NCBI RefSeq assembly: GCF_000299395.1
Contig: NC_018656.1
Coordinates: 310,001-374,000 of the forward strand
Direction of reading: 5' to 3'
Length of the DNA: 64,000 bases
From: Candidatus Nitrosopumilus sediminis
GTDB taxonomy: Archaea; Thermoproteota; Nitrososphaeria; Nitrososphaerales; Nitrosopumilaceae
Part shown: positions 35,321 through 43,368 of the stretch, one piece after another
Layout of the letters: the number at the start of each line of letters is the position of its first letter
Position numbering within the stretch: position 1 is the first letter of the stretch
The notes under the pieces: generated by a model
Told to the model about the DNA's origin: nothing
What the model saw: only the letters and a program-made list of their open reading frames with translations
Database searches by the model: none
Translations under genes and position numbers: made by a program

Positions 35321-36241
35321 ATGGCTGAAAATAAGTTTTATTTGGATTCTTATCCTACACGAACAAGTTCTGAATCAAAAATTATTCAAAGAACGAACTC
35401 TGTTGTATATTGTGATTCTTATGATGAATTAAATAAAGAACAAGTAGATTTTTTTGAAAAAAATGGTTATCTAATATTTGAAAATTTATTTTCTTCTGAT
35501 GAGATAACTAAACTGTTTGATGAGCTTACCTCTCTTTCACAAGATGAAATAAAAAAAGATCTTCCTCAATTCATTTTAGAAGAAACACAAAGAGATGTAC
35601 GTTCTATTTTTGAAATTCATAAAATTAGTAAACTATATGGCAAACTTTGTAGAGATAAGAGAATTTTAAAAATAGCACAACAACTTTTGGGAAGTAAGGT
35701 CTACATTCATCAATCCCGTGTAAACCTTAAACCTGGATTTGATGGTAAAGAATTCTATTGGCATTCTGATTTTGAAACATGGCACTCTGAGGATGGTATG
35801 CCAAACATGCGTGCTGTTTCATGTTCAATTAGTTTGACTAAAAATTATGAATTTAATGGACCCTTGATGGTAATCCCTGGTTCACATAAGGAATTTGTAT
35901 CTTGCAGTGGGAAAACACCTGATGAACACTATAAGCAATCTCTAAAAAGACAGGAAATAGGCACTCCTCAAAAAGAATTTCTAGAACAAATGGTTGAAAA
36001 AAGTAAGATTGTATCTGCAAAAGGAGATGCAGGTTCAGTAATCTTTTTTGATTGTAATATTATGCATGGTTCAAACGGCAATATCACGCCTTATCCTAGA
36101 AGTAATGCCTTTTTTGTTTATAATAGCATCCATAATACCTTGGTTGATCCATTTTGTGGTTTAAATCCCAGACCTACCTATATTGCAGAAAGAGAATTTT
36201 TGCCTCTTGAGCCTGTTGATAATTTTCTTGATTCAAAATAG
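35321..36241 (+). CDS. ectD: Ectoine hydroxylase
   Basis: Fe(II)/2-oxoglutarate dioxygenase converting ectoine to 5-hydroxyectoine. The EctD signature WHSDFETWHSEDGMPNMRAV (near residue 147) contains the HxD iron ligands, and FFDCNIMHGSNGN supplies the distal His. Length is 306 aa with the ATG at 35321; TTG at 35315 would add two residues and overlap the ectC stop. It is the last gene of ectABCD, so this organism can make hydroxyectoine, as known for Nitrosopumilus maritimus. Confidence 0.95.
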   Translation: MAENKFYLDSYPTRTSSESKIIQRTNSVVYCDSYDELNKEQVDFFEKNGYLIFENLFSSDEITKLFDELTSLSQDEIKKDLPQFILEETQRDVRSIFEIHKISKLYGKLCRDKRILKIAQQLLGSKVYIHQSRVNLKPGFDGKEFYWHSDFETWHSEDGMPNMRAVSCSISLTKNYEFNGPLMVIPGSHKEFVSCSGKTPDEHYKQSLKRQEIGTPQKEFLEQMVEKSKIVSAKGDAGSVIFFDCNIMHGSNGNITPYPRSNAFFVYNSIHNTLVDPFCGLNPRPTYIAEREFLPLEPVDNFLDSK

Positions 36242-36833
36242 ATTCTAATAAATCTAAAAACAAAACAACGCTTTATTCGATCTAATTATTTCTGATCATG
36301 TCTAAAACAAATGGCTCTGTTTTTAATTATGTGGTGCCTCATGTAGGGTAAGAACATCATGTATGTTGTCTAGATGATGCAAAATTGACTACATTATAAG
36401 ATCCAATCTTTTCTGTTTTTACAACACGACCCTATGCACCAAATGTGGAATTACTTCCTTAATGCGGCAATGTAAGTTTTTTGTCAAAACTTTTTGTGTG
36501 TGGTGATAGAAGACGCAGCATAAGGAAGATTCCACATAAACAATATCAAATGTGTAATTCATAATACCTTTTTAGCTATTTAATTGAAATTAAGCTTATG
36601 ATGATAAAATTAAGTATTGTCTTTATCATGATATGTGATCAAAAATAAAAGTCATTCATCTAAAAATATTTTTTTATATTAAAAATTATTTATCTGCAAA
36701 GGAAAGACTAGAATTTCAAAATTCATCAACATAACATTGGTTTTTATAAAATATAAACATCTGTAAACAAAAAAAGGTAATATCATGAATTTAGCTTATG
36801 AATTAATAATAATGATTTTATTGTAAGTGGTTT
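36242..36833. other. 592-bp gene-free stretch after ectD
   Basis: No convincing ORF on either strand (the longest open readings are under 20 codons). It contains the structured segment 36331-36537, a further inverted repeat ATGATAAA/TTTATCAT (36601-36629) and very AT-rich DNA leading to the promoter of the AsnC-like gene at 36834. Confidence 0.6.
36331..36537. ncRNA. Candidate structured RNA or long hairpin
   Basis: Arm ATGTGGAATTACTTCCTTAA plus TGC (36443-36465) pairs with GCATAAGGAAGATTCCACAT (36518-36537): 20 pairs interrupted only by 3 unpaired bases. An outer region GTGCCTCATGTAGGGT (36334-36349) can partly pair with ACCCTATGCAC (36429-36439), and CATCAT/ATGATG (36355-36379) forms an inner hairpin. 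Strand and expression are unknown. Confidence 0.4.
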
Positions 36834-37088
36834 ATGGGAGTTTCTTATTTGCTTCTTACATGTGCGATTCATAAAAACACTGAAGTTGCAAACACTATTC
36901 GTAAACTGTCTGGTGTACGAGAAGCTGTGCCTGTACACGGTGCATATGATTGTATTGTAAAAGTTGAAAAATCAACACCAGATGATGCCATCCAATTTAT
37001 TTTGTCTAGTATACGTCCGCTAGATGATATACGAAATATTATTACTTTACATGATGCACCACCCCTGATTATGAAACAAAATGTTTGA
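36834..37088 (+). CDS. Stand-alone AsnC/Lrp RAM-domain protein
   Basis: An 84-residue protein equal to the ligand-binding RAM domain of Lrp/AsnC regulators without the DNA-binding helix-turn-helix. It includes LLTCAIHKNTEVANTIRKLS, EAVPVHGAYDCIVKVEK and DIRNIITLHDAPPL. Such single-domain proteins can bind amino acids or form mixed oligomers with full-length regulators. A 54-aa ORF overlaps its 3' end. No DNA-binding segment is encoded upstream in any frame. Confidence 0.88.
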   Translation: MGVSYLLLTCAIHKNTEVANTIRKLSGVREAVPVHGAYDCIVKVEKSTPDDAIQFILSSIRPLDDIRNIITLHDAPPLIMKQNV

Positions 37089-37245
37089 ACACTTGAAATT
37101 AAATATATTTGTGTTAGATGATTCAATAGTTGTACAAAACCAAAAATACAAGTCCAAACATTTTCCTCGTTGTGGAATTACTGAAGTGGAATCATTTGTT
37201 TTGAATATGGTTAAAGATGGACAATTAGATGATCTCTTACATTAG
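37081..37245 (+). CDS. 54-aa hypothetical protein overlapping the AsnC-like gene
   Basis: The reading frame starts MFEHLKLNIFVLDDSIVVQN, contains FPRCGITEVESFVLNMV and ends QLDDLLH. Its ATG overlaps the preceding stop by 8 bases (ATGTTTGA), a layout suggesting translational coupling. No family is recognised. Modest amphipathic character and the coupling are the only support. Confidence 0.45.
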   Translation: MFEHLKLNIFVLDDSIVVQNQKYKSKHFPRCGITEVESFVLNMVKDGQLDDLLH

Positions 37246-37385
37246 ACATTCCAAAAAGCGTTAGAGCAAAACAAACTCTATAACCCTGTTTTTTATTTAT
37301 TATGAAATAATTTGGCAATAACCTGAGCTGAAATTATCTATATTAGCTTATGATTTGTTATATCTTAATAATTGATAATAATCTC

Positions 37386-37577
37386 ATGAAAAATCTTTTA
37401 GATCCTAATCATGATTATCTTAAAACAGAGAAAAATGTGCGTAAATATCTAAAATCTTTGCCAAATTCCCAAATAAAATTATTTTATGAAGCTATTGAAT
37501 ATACATCATTTCCAGTATTATTAGCTCATGAATACACATCCAGGTTTAAGAAAAAAAAATCAAAACCTAAAAAATAA
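37386..37577 (+). CDS. 63-aa basic hypothetical protein
   Basis: Starts MKNLLDPNHDYLKTEKNVRK and ends in a Lys-rich tail (RFKKKKSKPKK). I chose the ATG at 37386; a frame extension to 37350 adds a poor hydrophobic leader with no start context. The protein is small, helical and highly basic at its end, possibly nucleic-acid-binding. It lies 41 bases upstream of the HTH regulator at 37619. Confidence 0.55.
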   Translation: MKNLLDPNHDYLKTEKNVRKYLKSLPNSQIKLFYEAIEYTSFPVLLAHEYTSRFKKKKSKPKK

Positions 37578-37618
37578 TTTGTGTGCTAATAAGGCTTTAA
37601 ATTACATCATCATATAAT

Positions 37619-38425
37619 TTGTTTATTATGGATAAATTTGAAATTGTGTCTTCTAATTTTTTAGAATTAGCAAGTGAACAAAGATTAAGAATCTTATCTG
37701 CTTTAAACTCTAAGCCTCATAGAGTAACCATGCTTGCAAAAAAATTAGATGTAACATCTCAAGAAATTCATAGAAATCTAGAACGATTATCAAATTCTGG
37801 ATTCGTAATTAAAAAACCTGATGAGCATTATTACATTACTACTACAGGACAATTGATGTTGAGCCAAATGCCAATAATGTTTTTTGTAACTAAAAATCAA
37901 AAATATTTTTCAACCCATGATATTGGAATATTGCCAGCTAAATTTAGTCGTAGATTGGGGGTTCTTGAAAATTGTGAACATGTCAAAGGCGTTACTAATG
38001 TTCTAGATAAATGGAAAAAAATCTATCAAAATTCTACAGAATTTATTAATGATATGATTAATGAATCTCCTTCTGGAATGGATGAAATTCTGATAAAGAG
38101 GGTCAATAACGGTGTAAAATATCGTCATATAGTGACCAGTGATCTTGAGGAACCAGAAGATAGGGTATCGGATTTAAAAAAATTAGGTTATTATGATTTA
38201 ATCAAGAATAACAAAATTGAGAGAAAGGAAATTACAACCACTAAAACAATATTGATTCTAAATGAAAAAGAAGCTGGAATAATCTTCCCTACTCTTGATG
38301 GTCAACCTGATCTTCGACATATGTTTTATGGAAATAGTGGTATGTTCTTAGATTGGGCTGTTGATTATTTTGAGTATTATTGGAAAAAGGCAAAAAATAT
38401 TTCCAGAGTGAATAATCATAAATAA
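37619..38425 (+). CDS. ArsR-like winged-helix regulator with large C-terminal domain, paralogue 1
   Basis: A 268-residue regulator. The N-terminal winged helix (SEQRLRILSALNSKPHRVTM, LDVTSQEIHRNLERLSNSGF) is followed by a long C-terminal domain of the kind found in archaeal COG4742-like regulators. KYFSTHDIGILPAKFSRRLG lies in the middle, and ILNEKEAGIIFPTLDGQPDL is near residue 218. The protein at 39456-40256 is a paralogue with the same layout. The effector is unknown. It starts at ATG 37628 or the in-frame codon at 37619. Confidence 0.85.
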   Translation: MFIMDKFEIVSSNFLELASEQRLRILSALNSKPHRVTMLAKKLDVTSQEIHRNLERLSNSGFVIKKPDEHYYITTTGQLMLSQMPIMFFVTKNQKYFSTHDIGILPAKFSRRLGVLENCEHVKGVTNVLDKWKKIYQNSTEFINDMINESPSGMDEILIKRVNNGVKYRHIVTSDLEEPEDRVSDLKKLGYYDLIKNNKIERKEITTTKTILILNEKEAGIIFPTLDGQPDLRHMFYGNSGMFLDWAVDYFEYYWKKAKNISRVNNHK

Positions 38426-38500
38426 TTACTCATTTGAATGACTTTTTTCCACATCTGATACATTGAGTTTGATAATCGACCAATCAAATCCCTCTGTAAT

Positions 38501-38734
38501 TCAGTTTCTTATATTATGTCTAATGGTAACTGTCTCGCCTTCTTTAACTTTCAATCTCGGTTTGTTATCTGAATGATTCGTTACTACCATTAATGTCTCA
38601 CAGTTTGGACAAAGTAAAGTGTCCATTCCAGATTTTTCAATAATTATGTTTGTTTCTAAATGCGCTTTTCCACAATTAACACATGTTTCTGATTTATCAT
38701 TGACGGTGTTTATTTTTGATACATAATATGTCAT
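38501..38734 (-). CDS. 77-aa zinc-ribbon protein
   Basis: C-x2-C (ETCVNCGKAH) and C-x2-C (LLCPNCETLM) separated by about 20 residues form a zinc ribbon. A basic C-terminal tail with KVKEGETVTIRHN follows. The ATG at 38734 is a good start. It lies between the two paralogous HTH regulators, on the opposite strand. Function unknown. Confidence 0.7.
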   Translation of the reverse strand: MTYYVSKINTVNDKSETCVNCGKAHLETNIIIEKSGMDTLLCPNCETLMVVTNHSDNKPRLKVKEGETVTIRHNIRN

Positions 38735-38920
38735 ATCATAAATCTCCTGATTCCAAATTAACTATGTGTAATCCTAAGATATGCTTCATGGATACTATTT
38801 TTACTAATGTTTTATTATGACTCGTAAAATAATTAGCTGAAAATCATATTTGAAGCTGATTGCAGTTACTGTTTTGCCCTATTTGTTACTTTTACCGTCT
38901 TTTACCTGCAATTCTTGGCA

Positions 38921-39103
38921 TTATGCTGTTTCTGAAATTAATGGGTTATGATTCATATCTACTAATCTGCATAATGAATGAATTTGCTCTTCTGGTTCAA
39001 AATAGCATTCTTTACAATTGAACTTGTTTGGTTCATTACAAATTGAACATTCTTGTTTGATTGTTAGTTCCATTCCACATTTTCTACAACTATCAACTCT
39101 CAT
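38921..39103 (-). CDS. 60-aa double zinc-finger microprotein, family member 2
   Basis: Starts MRVDSCRKCGMELTIKQECS and has the C-x2-C-x9-C-x2-C-x7-C-x2-C-x8-H-x2-C spacing seen at 31853 and 46234, with the ligands at identical residue numbers (6, 9, 19, 22, 30, 33, 42, 45). Sequence outside the ligands is diverged, so the spacing is under constraint. Function unknown. Confidence 0.75.
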   Translation of the reverse strand: MRVDSCRKCGMELTIKQECSICNEPNKFNCKECYFEPEEQIHSLCRLVDMNHNPLISETA

Positions 39104-39203
39104 AATACAAGTACATCAAAATTTGCAATATATCTTGGTCAGCTGCATAGCTTACTTGTAATCTACTAGTTTTACCTGATTCTATCTATAACTATCACTA
39201 AAT

Positions 39204-39359
39204 ATGATCATGAAATCACAACAAATCTCAAACTGGGATAAAATGGTTCATGCCCCTTTCAAAAAGGTCGTAAAATTCGATCTTATCTGCATGGGAATCG
39301 GTGTGGTGATGGGAGTTGGCATTGGAGCATATTCAGTTGCTAGCGGTATCTTAAGCTAG
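39204..39359 (+). CDS. 51-aa single-span membrane protein
   Basis: The small gene reads MIMKSQQISNWDKMVHAPFK, then KVVKFDLICMGIGVVMGVGI with a C-terminal glycine-rich helix GAYSVASGILS. It has a soluble amphipathic N-terminus and one transmembrane segment, similar in design to small subunits of membrane complexes. An in-frame second ATG lies at 39210. No family assigned. Confidence 0.6.
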   Translation: MIMKSQQISNWDKMVHAPFKKVVKFDLICMGIGVVMGVGIGAYSVASGILS

Positions 39360-39455
39360 CAACACAACTCTTTTTTATAAAAACTTGAAACTGTTTTCTT
39401 AGTTACAGCTTATTTCCCTCTAGTTTTTATCTTTCAAAATTATAATGAGTTTCTA

Positions 39456-40256
39456 ATGGGTGACTTGATTGATGAAACTGCTGACTATGTTTTGGAATTA
39501 GCTAGTTCTCAAAGATTGAATATTTTATTTAGATTGTCAAGCAAAAATTTGACTCCTACTGCACTTGCAAAAGAAATTGATGCAACAAAACAGGAAGTAC
39601 ACAGAAATTTCACAAGACTAGAAGAAAATGGGTTAATAAAAAAGAAAATTGATGGAACATACACATTAACGACATTTGGACAGATAGTGTGTACCCAGGT
39701 CCCATCGTTAGTATTTCTTACACAAAACAGGAAATATTTTGAAGAGCACAATTTTGGAGAAATTCCACACAAATTTCAAATGCGTTGTGGCCAATTAGCA
39801 GTGTGTCAACGTGTTAAGGGTTTTTCTAAAACAATAGAACAATGGAAAAATATTTACAAAAATTCTGATGATTACATATACGAAATATTATCAGAAGTTC
39901 CTCTAGATCTGATTGAGCCACTCATAAAGAAAGTCAAGAAAGGAATAAAATTTGATTACATTTTTTCTGAATCTGCAGTAGTTCCAAAAGGAAGGAAGGC
40001 ACTTCTTAAGAAATTAGGGTTTGATAAATTAATGGAAGATGGATTGATTCAAAGAAAAATGACAAAAAATGTTCAAACAGTTCTTGTAATGAATGAGAAA
40101 GAGGCATGCATAATGTTTCCTACAGTAAATGGAGAGTCTGATATTAGTGAAATGTTCTATTCAGATGATCCAATGTTTCATGAATGGTGTCTTGATTATT
40201 TCAGATATTGCTGGTATGGCTCTGATGTTTTCAAAGAGAGCAAATTAAAAGAATAA
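39456..40256 (+). CDS. ArsR-like winged-helix regulator, paralogue 2
   Basis: A 266-residue paralogue of the regulator at 37619. The winged helix is ASSQRLNILFRLSSKNLTPT with EIDATKQEVHRNFTRLEENG, followed by the shared C-terminal domain (GEIPHKFQMRCGQLAVCQRV, VMNEKEACIMFPTVNGESDI). It contains several Cys residues absent from paralogue 1. It is immediately followed on the other strand by a 36-aa zinc-ribbon gene. Target genes unknown. Confidence 0.85.
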   Translation: MGDLIDETADYVLELASSQRLNILFRLSSKNLTPTALAKEIDATKQEVHRNFTRLEENGLIKKKIDGTYTLTTFGQIVCTQVPSLVFLTQNRKYFEEHNFGEIPHKFQMRCGQLAVCQRVKGFSKTIEQWKNIYKNSDDYIYEILSEVPLDLIEPLIKKVKKGIKFDYIFSESAVVPKGRKALLKKLGFDKLMEDGLIQRKMTKNVQTVLVMNEKEACIMFPTVNGESDISEMFYSDDPMFHEWCLDYFRYCWYGSDVFKESKLKE

Positions 40257-40257
40257 A

Positions 40258-40368
40258 TCACAATGATTTAGAACATTTCTCGCATAGCACAGGTTTATCT
40301 GTTGAATAAATTAATTTTGCATCTTTTTCTGTAATGCCGCATTTAAAACATTCAACAATTCTTACCAT
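40258..40368 (-). CDS. 36-aa zinc-ribbon microprotein
   Basis: MVRIVECFKCGITEKDAKLI then YSTDKPVLCEKCSKSL. Two C-x2-C knuckles 18 residues apart form a minimal zinc ribbon. ATG start at 40368; the stop lies next to the end of the HTH regulator. It is too short for normal gene finders. Function unknown. Confidence 0.6.
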   Translation of the reverse strand: MVRIVECFKCGITEKDAKLIYSTDKPVLCEKCSKSL

Positions 40369-40465
40369 GTTACTGTTCTATTTTCATCATTAAAAAATCA
40401 TATGTCTATTTTTTTAAATTTTATAATCACGAATAAGTTTAATAGTTAATTGAGTAATATTATTC

Positions 40466-40762
40466 ATGTCTATACAAAGACCTACAATTAGAAAACCAAA
40501 AATCCCAAAAATAAAAAAACCTCTAATTTCTAAACGTAAACGTATTGTAAAAAAAGCCCCTACACTTTCAGTGGGACGAATCAAGACAAAAACATCTCAT
40601 AAAAAACACATCACACACAAAAAACATACTACAATTGTGGGAACATGTTATCTTGAAGAAAATTGCAAGGGTGTCATATCTAGGAAAATTACAAAATCCC
40701 AATGCAAGCGTCAGGGTGGAAAGAGCTGGAAGAAAGTTGGTGGAAAATGTGAGAAATTATAG
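40466..40762 (+). CDS. Lys-rich protein with C-terminal Cys motif (98 aa)
   Basis: The N-terminal 55 residues are extremely basic and Pro-rich (TIRKPKIPKIKKPLISKRKR). The C-terminal 40 residues form a compact Cys domain (GTCYLEENCKGVISRKITKS, QCKRQGGKSWKKVGGKC) with four Cys. The composition suggests nucleic-acid or polyanion binding. No family was recognised. The ATG is preceded by an AT-rich promoter region. Confidence 0.65.
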   Translation: MSIQRPTIRKPKIPKIKKPLISKRKRIVKKAPTLSVGRIKTKTSHKKHITHKKHTTIVGTCYLEENCKGVISRKITKSQCKRQGGKSWKKVGGKCEKL

Positions 40763-40892
40763 TTTCTCTAATTTAGCTTTTTGTAATATGGATATGCTTA
40801 CAAAGAAATTATGCGAGTAATTATGCTCAAAACAACAAAAATAGGTATTGTAAATATCATATGATGTATTCAGGTTAAAATAAAACCGCTCC

Positions 40893-41327
40893 TCAAATGT
40901 TTAACATTGCACATTTAACACTAACATAAATATGATTTACGGTGCTATCGTGGTAAATTTTTTCAGGACTGACTTTAGAGGATTTACCCATAACAATTAG
41001 ATCGATTTTATGGGATTTTACATAAGATATGATACATGTTGAGGCAACGTTACAACTAGAAATTTTTGAATTACATTGAATGTTGGATTCTTTTGCTATC
41101 TGTTCTAATTCTGATAACTTTTTTTCCATTACTTCATTTCTTTTCTTCATGTCTTTTTTTTCGGATTTTGTATCAAAAAATCCAAAGGTAGAGTTTTTTT
41201 CCATACAAGCAAGGATAGTGATTTTAGAAGAAAATTTTTTTGCAAGTTGAATTGCACTATTAAATGCCTTATCTCCAGGCTTTGTTCCATCATAGGGTAC
41301 AAGAATATGTCGAAAGAGTAATTCCAT
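40893..41327 (-). CDS. Universal stress protein (UspA family)
   Basis: A 144-residue UspA-fold protein beginning FRHILVPYDGTKPGDKAFNS and ending with the phosphate-binding-like segment VMGKSSKVSPEKIYHDSTVN. The usual ATP motif G-x2-G-x9-G-S is degenerate here, so nucleotide binding is uncertain. A TATCAGGAGTTAATA promoter-like element lies about 65 bases upstream. Likely a general stress response protein. Confidence 0.88.
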   Translation of the reverse strand: MELLFRHILVPYDGTKPGDKAFNSAIQLAKKFSSKITILACMEKNSTFGFFDTKSEKKDMKKRNEVMEKKLSELEQIAKESNIQCNSKISSCNVASTCIISYVKSHKIDLIVMGKSSKVSPEKIYHDSTVNHIYVSVKCAMLNI

Positions 41328-41390
41328 GTGTTAAAACCAACTATGTTGCATGTTGAATATATCCCATTGTTTATTTTATGAAATTTTCTT

Positions 41391-41480
41391 TATTAACTCC
41401 TGATATGATGGTGTATTTGACGTACAAACATGATGATATAGTAGACATATTGGTAAGAATTGTAAAATAATTAGATAATT
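41391..41480. repeat. Duplicated intergenic module, copy 1
   Basis: About 90 bp align with 43238-43330 at roughly three quarters identity. The closest part is GACATATTGGTAAG then ATTGTAAA (one mismatch over 23 bases). It carries a TTAATA box serving the minus-strand uspA gene, and its far end reaches the 3' end of the winged-helix gene at 41471. Confidence 0.6.
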
Positions 41481-41830
41481 CTTGCAATTATTTTTGCAAA
41501 GTCTCTACCATCTTTAGTTAATGAGATGTGGATTTTATTATCATAAATTGTAGATTTAGCAAGGCCTTTTTTTTCCATCCAGACAACATGTTTTGCAAGT
41601 CTTGCATAGTTTAGTTTGGTATCTAATGCCATCTGTGTTTTTCCTTCTGAAGGATGTTCAAGCATAAATTTTACTATCCTCATCAGAGTTTTCATACTGG
41701 GATCAAAAGTAGGTGCGATGGATTTGGATTTTATGATGTCTAACACTTTAGGATTGACAATTTTACTCAATATTGGCCCAATTACCTTTCTAAATGGTAG
41801 CTTATAATCCATATCTCCATAGACAGGCAT
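41471..41830 (-). CDS. Winged-helix transcriptional regulator (119 aa)
   Basis: A small DNA-binding protein. The N-terminal helices (PFRKVIGPILSKIVNPKVLD) are followed by a winged helix at residues ~45-110 (VKFMLEHPSEGKTQMALDTK, LNYARLAKHVVWMEKKGLAK and the wing STIYDNKIHISLTKDGRDFA). It resembles archaeal PadR/ArsR-like regulators of unknown effector. It is co-directional with the PEFG-CTERM gene 8 bases upstream and may be in its operon. Confidence 0.8.
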   Translation of the reverse strand: MPVYGDMDYKLPFRKVIGPILSKIVNPKVLDIIKSKSIAPTFDPSMKTLMRIVKFMLEHPSEGKTQMALDTKLNYARLAKHVVWMEKKGLAKSTIYDNKIHISLTKDGRDFAKIIARII

Positions 41831-41837
41831 ATCTAAT

Positions 41838-42434
41838 CTACAGTTTGAGAGATAACTTGCTTTTGGTACTAATTACCACTATACTTACAATTGACACAAC
41901 CAAAATCATCATTGCAATTGTTCCAAATTCAGGAACCACTTTAATCTCAAGAGATTCTCCATGAGGTCCAGTTATAGGAATATTTGCTCCCGTTCCTTGC
42001 AGTGTTATCTTGATGTTTACATTCTCATTACTAGGCAATTCTTCAGTAAGATGATCTCCGATGCCCATTTGTTGGTTAACCATAGTTTTATCCAAAATAA
42101 TTTGATCGTCTTGAGTTACAATTATGTCATAGTTTACATCTGTTATTTCTTGTCCATTTTTATCTGTAAATCTTACATTGATTGTCATATGTTCTCTCTC
42201 TACAGGTTCTGTAGATGTAACGAATATCCAAGTAGAGCCATCATCTGAAACAGTTTCTATTTTGATCATTGATCCCAGGTGATTTGCACCCAGACTAAGA
42301 GGAGTTAAAATAATCTCTTCTTGAGCAAAAACATTCACACTAAAACTAGATAGAACAAATAATGAAACTATAACAATAGAGAAACCATGAATAAACTTCA
42401 TTTTCTTTGGGTGTATTTTAAATGATTTTGACAA
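41838..42434 (-). CDS. Secreted PEFG-CTERM protein
   Basis: Exported protein with a signal peptide (KFIHGFSIVIVSLFVLSSFS then VFAQ) and a C-terminal PEFG motif: VVPEFGTIAMMILVVSIVSI followed by a basic end. This is the PEFG-CTERM sorting signal typical of Thaumarchaeota, thought to be processed by an archaeosortase. The middle is a beta-sandwich-like domain (GSTWIFVTSTEPVEREHMTI). The frame starts with TTG at 42434, 23 bases after a TTAATA box; an ATG at 42401 gives the better signal peptide. Confidence 0.85.
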   Translation of the reverse strand: MSKSFKIHPKKMKFIHGFSIVIVSLFVLSSFSVNVFAQEEIILTPLSLGANHLGSMIKIETVSDDGSTWIFVTSTEPVEREHMTINVRFTDKNGQEITDVNYDIIVTQDDQIILDKTMVNQQMGIGDHLTEELPSNENVNIKITLQGTGANIPITGPHGESLEIKVVPEFGTIAMMILVVSIVSIVVISTKSKLSLKL

Positions 42435-42456
42435 TACATTATCTCATGTTATAGAT

Positions 42457-42476
42457 TATTAACTAACGCTGACATG
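42457..42476 (-). promoter_or_regulatory. CAGCGTTA/TTAATA promoter motif, copy b
   Basis: On the minus strand it reads CATGTCAGCGTTAGTTAATA, ending 23 bases before the first possible start of the PEFG-CTERM gene. TTAATA acts as a TATA box, with TGTCAGCGT just upstream. Confidence 0.6.
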
Positions 42477-42646
42477 AATGTTGGTTTAATGTACATATTT
42501 GAAATTAACATGGACAAAATTGTCAATGTTGGAATTATTAAAAATGGACATCCGACATTGAAGAATAAACATCACATAGAATGAATTATCAAAAGTCTAG
42601 TTTTCATTTCCTAATCTCAAGTCTAATTTTCAATTCTAAATAAAAA

Positions 42647-43210
42647 TTAGTAGAGGGTTCCCCATCCTCGTGTTTCAAGAGATATCGCAGTTAATGGTTC
42701 AACGCATGCAACTGAATCTCTGTGGTTGCTCTGAACTAGCATGTGCTTATCCATGCAAATAACTTGTGCAGCATTTGTACCTAATTCAATTTGTTTCAAG
42801 GGGGTCAAATACATCCCTGTTGATTGATCATGTACCAAGTCGTTAATTCCAATTACAATTAGGGCTTTGTTAGTTGCAGACACATGTGAGGCCTCAATTC
42901 CGTAAACTCCTTTGTCAAACGAGCCTAAAGGACCAGTGATCAAGGCAGAAAATTTACCATCCTCTACATTGCTTCGGTCTTGAATTATTTTATTACCATT
43001 TGAGTCATAGACTACAATTGTAACTAGTTCATAGAATGCATCTCCCGGAACTACTGTACCTGTAAGAAATATTCTCGCAGTTGGTTCAAAAACAGTTTTT
43101 TCTAAAACTAAAGTTATTTCAGATTCTGCTAATGCATAACCATGACTCAATGACGATGCGATTATTATTGAGACTATGATCATACTTAGTTTGTTTATTT
43201 TATTGTTCAT
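42647..43210 (-). CDS. Secreted protein with Ig-like domain (187 aa)
   Basis: The signal peptide (SMIIVSIIIASSLSHGYALA) is followed by a beta-sandwich domain typical of thaumarchaeal surface proteins (ITLVLEKTVFEPTARIFLTG, VTIVVYDSNGNKIIQDRSNV). A C-terminal Cys pair (QVICMDKH, SVACVEPL) follows. No sorting signal or membrane anchor is seen, so it may be released or bound. The ATG at 43210 lies 28 bases from a GTTAATA box. Confidence 0.8.
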   Translation of the reverse strand: MNNKINKLSMIIVSIIIASSLSHGYALAESEITLVLEKTVFEPTARIFLTGTVVPGDAFYELVTIVVYDSNGNKIIQDRSNVEDGKFSALITGPLGSFDKGVYGIEASHVSATNKALIVIGINDLVHDQSTGMYLTPLKQIELGTNAAQVICMDKHMLVQSNHRDSVACVEPLTAISLETRGWGTLY

Positions 43211-43237
43211 GTATTGTATGTTTTATGATATTTACAG

Positions 43238-43256
43238 TATTAACTGACGCTGATAT
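43238..43256 (-). promoter_or_regulatory. CAGCGTCA/TTAATA promoter motif, copy a
   Basis: On the minus strand it reads AATATCAGCGTCAGTTAATA, 28 bases before the ATG of the secreted protein at 43210. This is the best-defined copy of the recurring motif. Confidence 0.6.
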
Positions 43257-43330
43257 TACGGTGTGTTTGATGAACATATCTAATAATATAATTGACATAT
43301 TGGTAAGTATTGTAAACTTACTAGATGATT
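43238..43330. repeat. Duplicated intergenic module, copy 2
   Basis: Aligns with 41391-41480. Both copies place the TTAATA box at the same end, facing a minus-strand gene, and both end in a TTAGAT/CTAGAT stretch. Confidence 0.6.
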
Positions 43331-43368
43331 ATCAAAATTATATTTTGTTAGAAAAAATCTAAAGGTGA

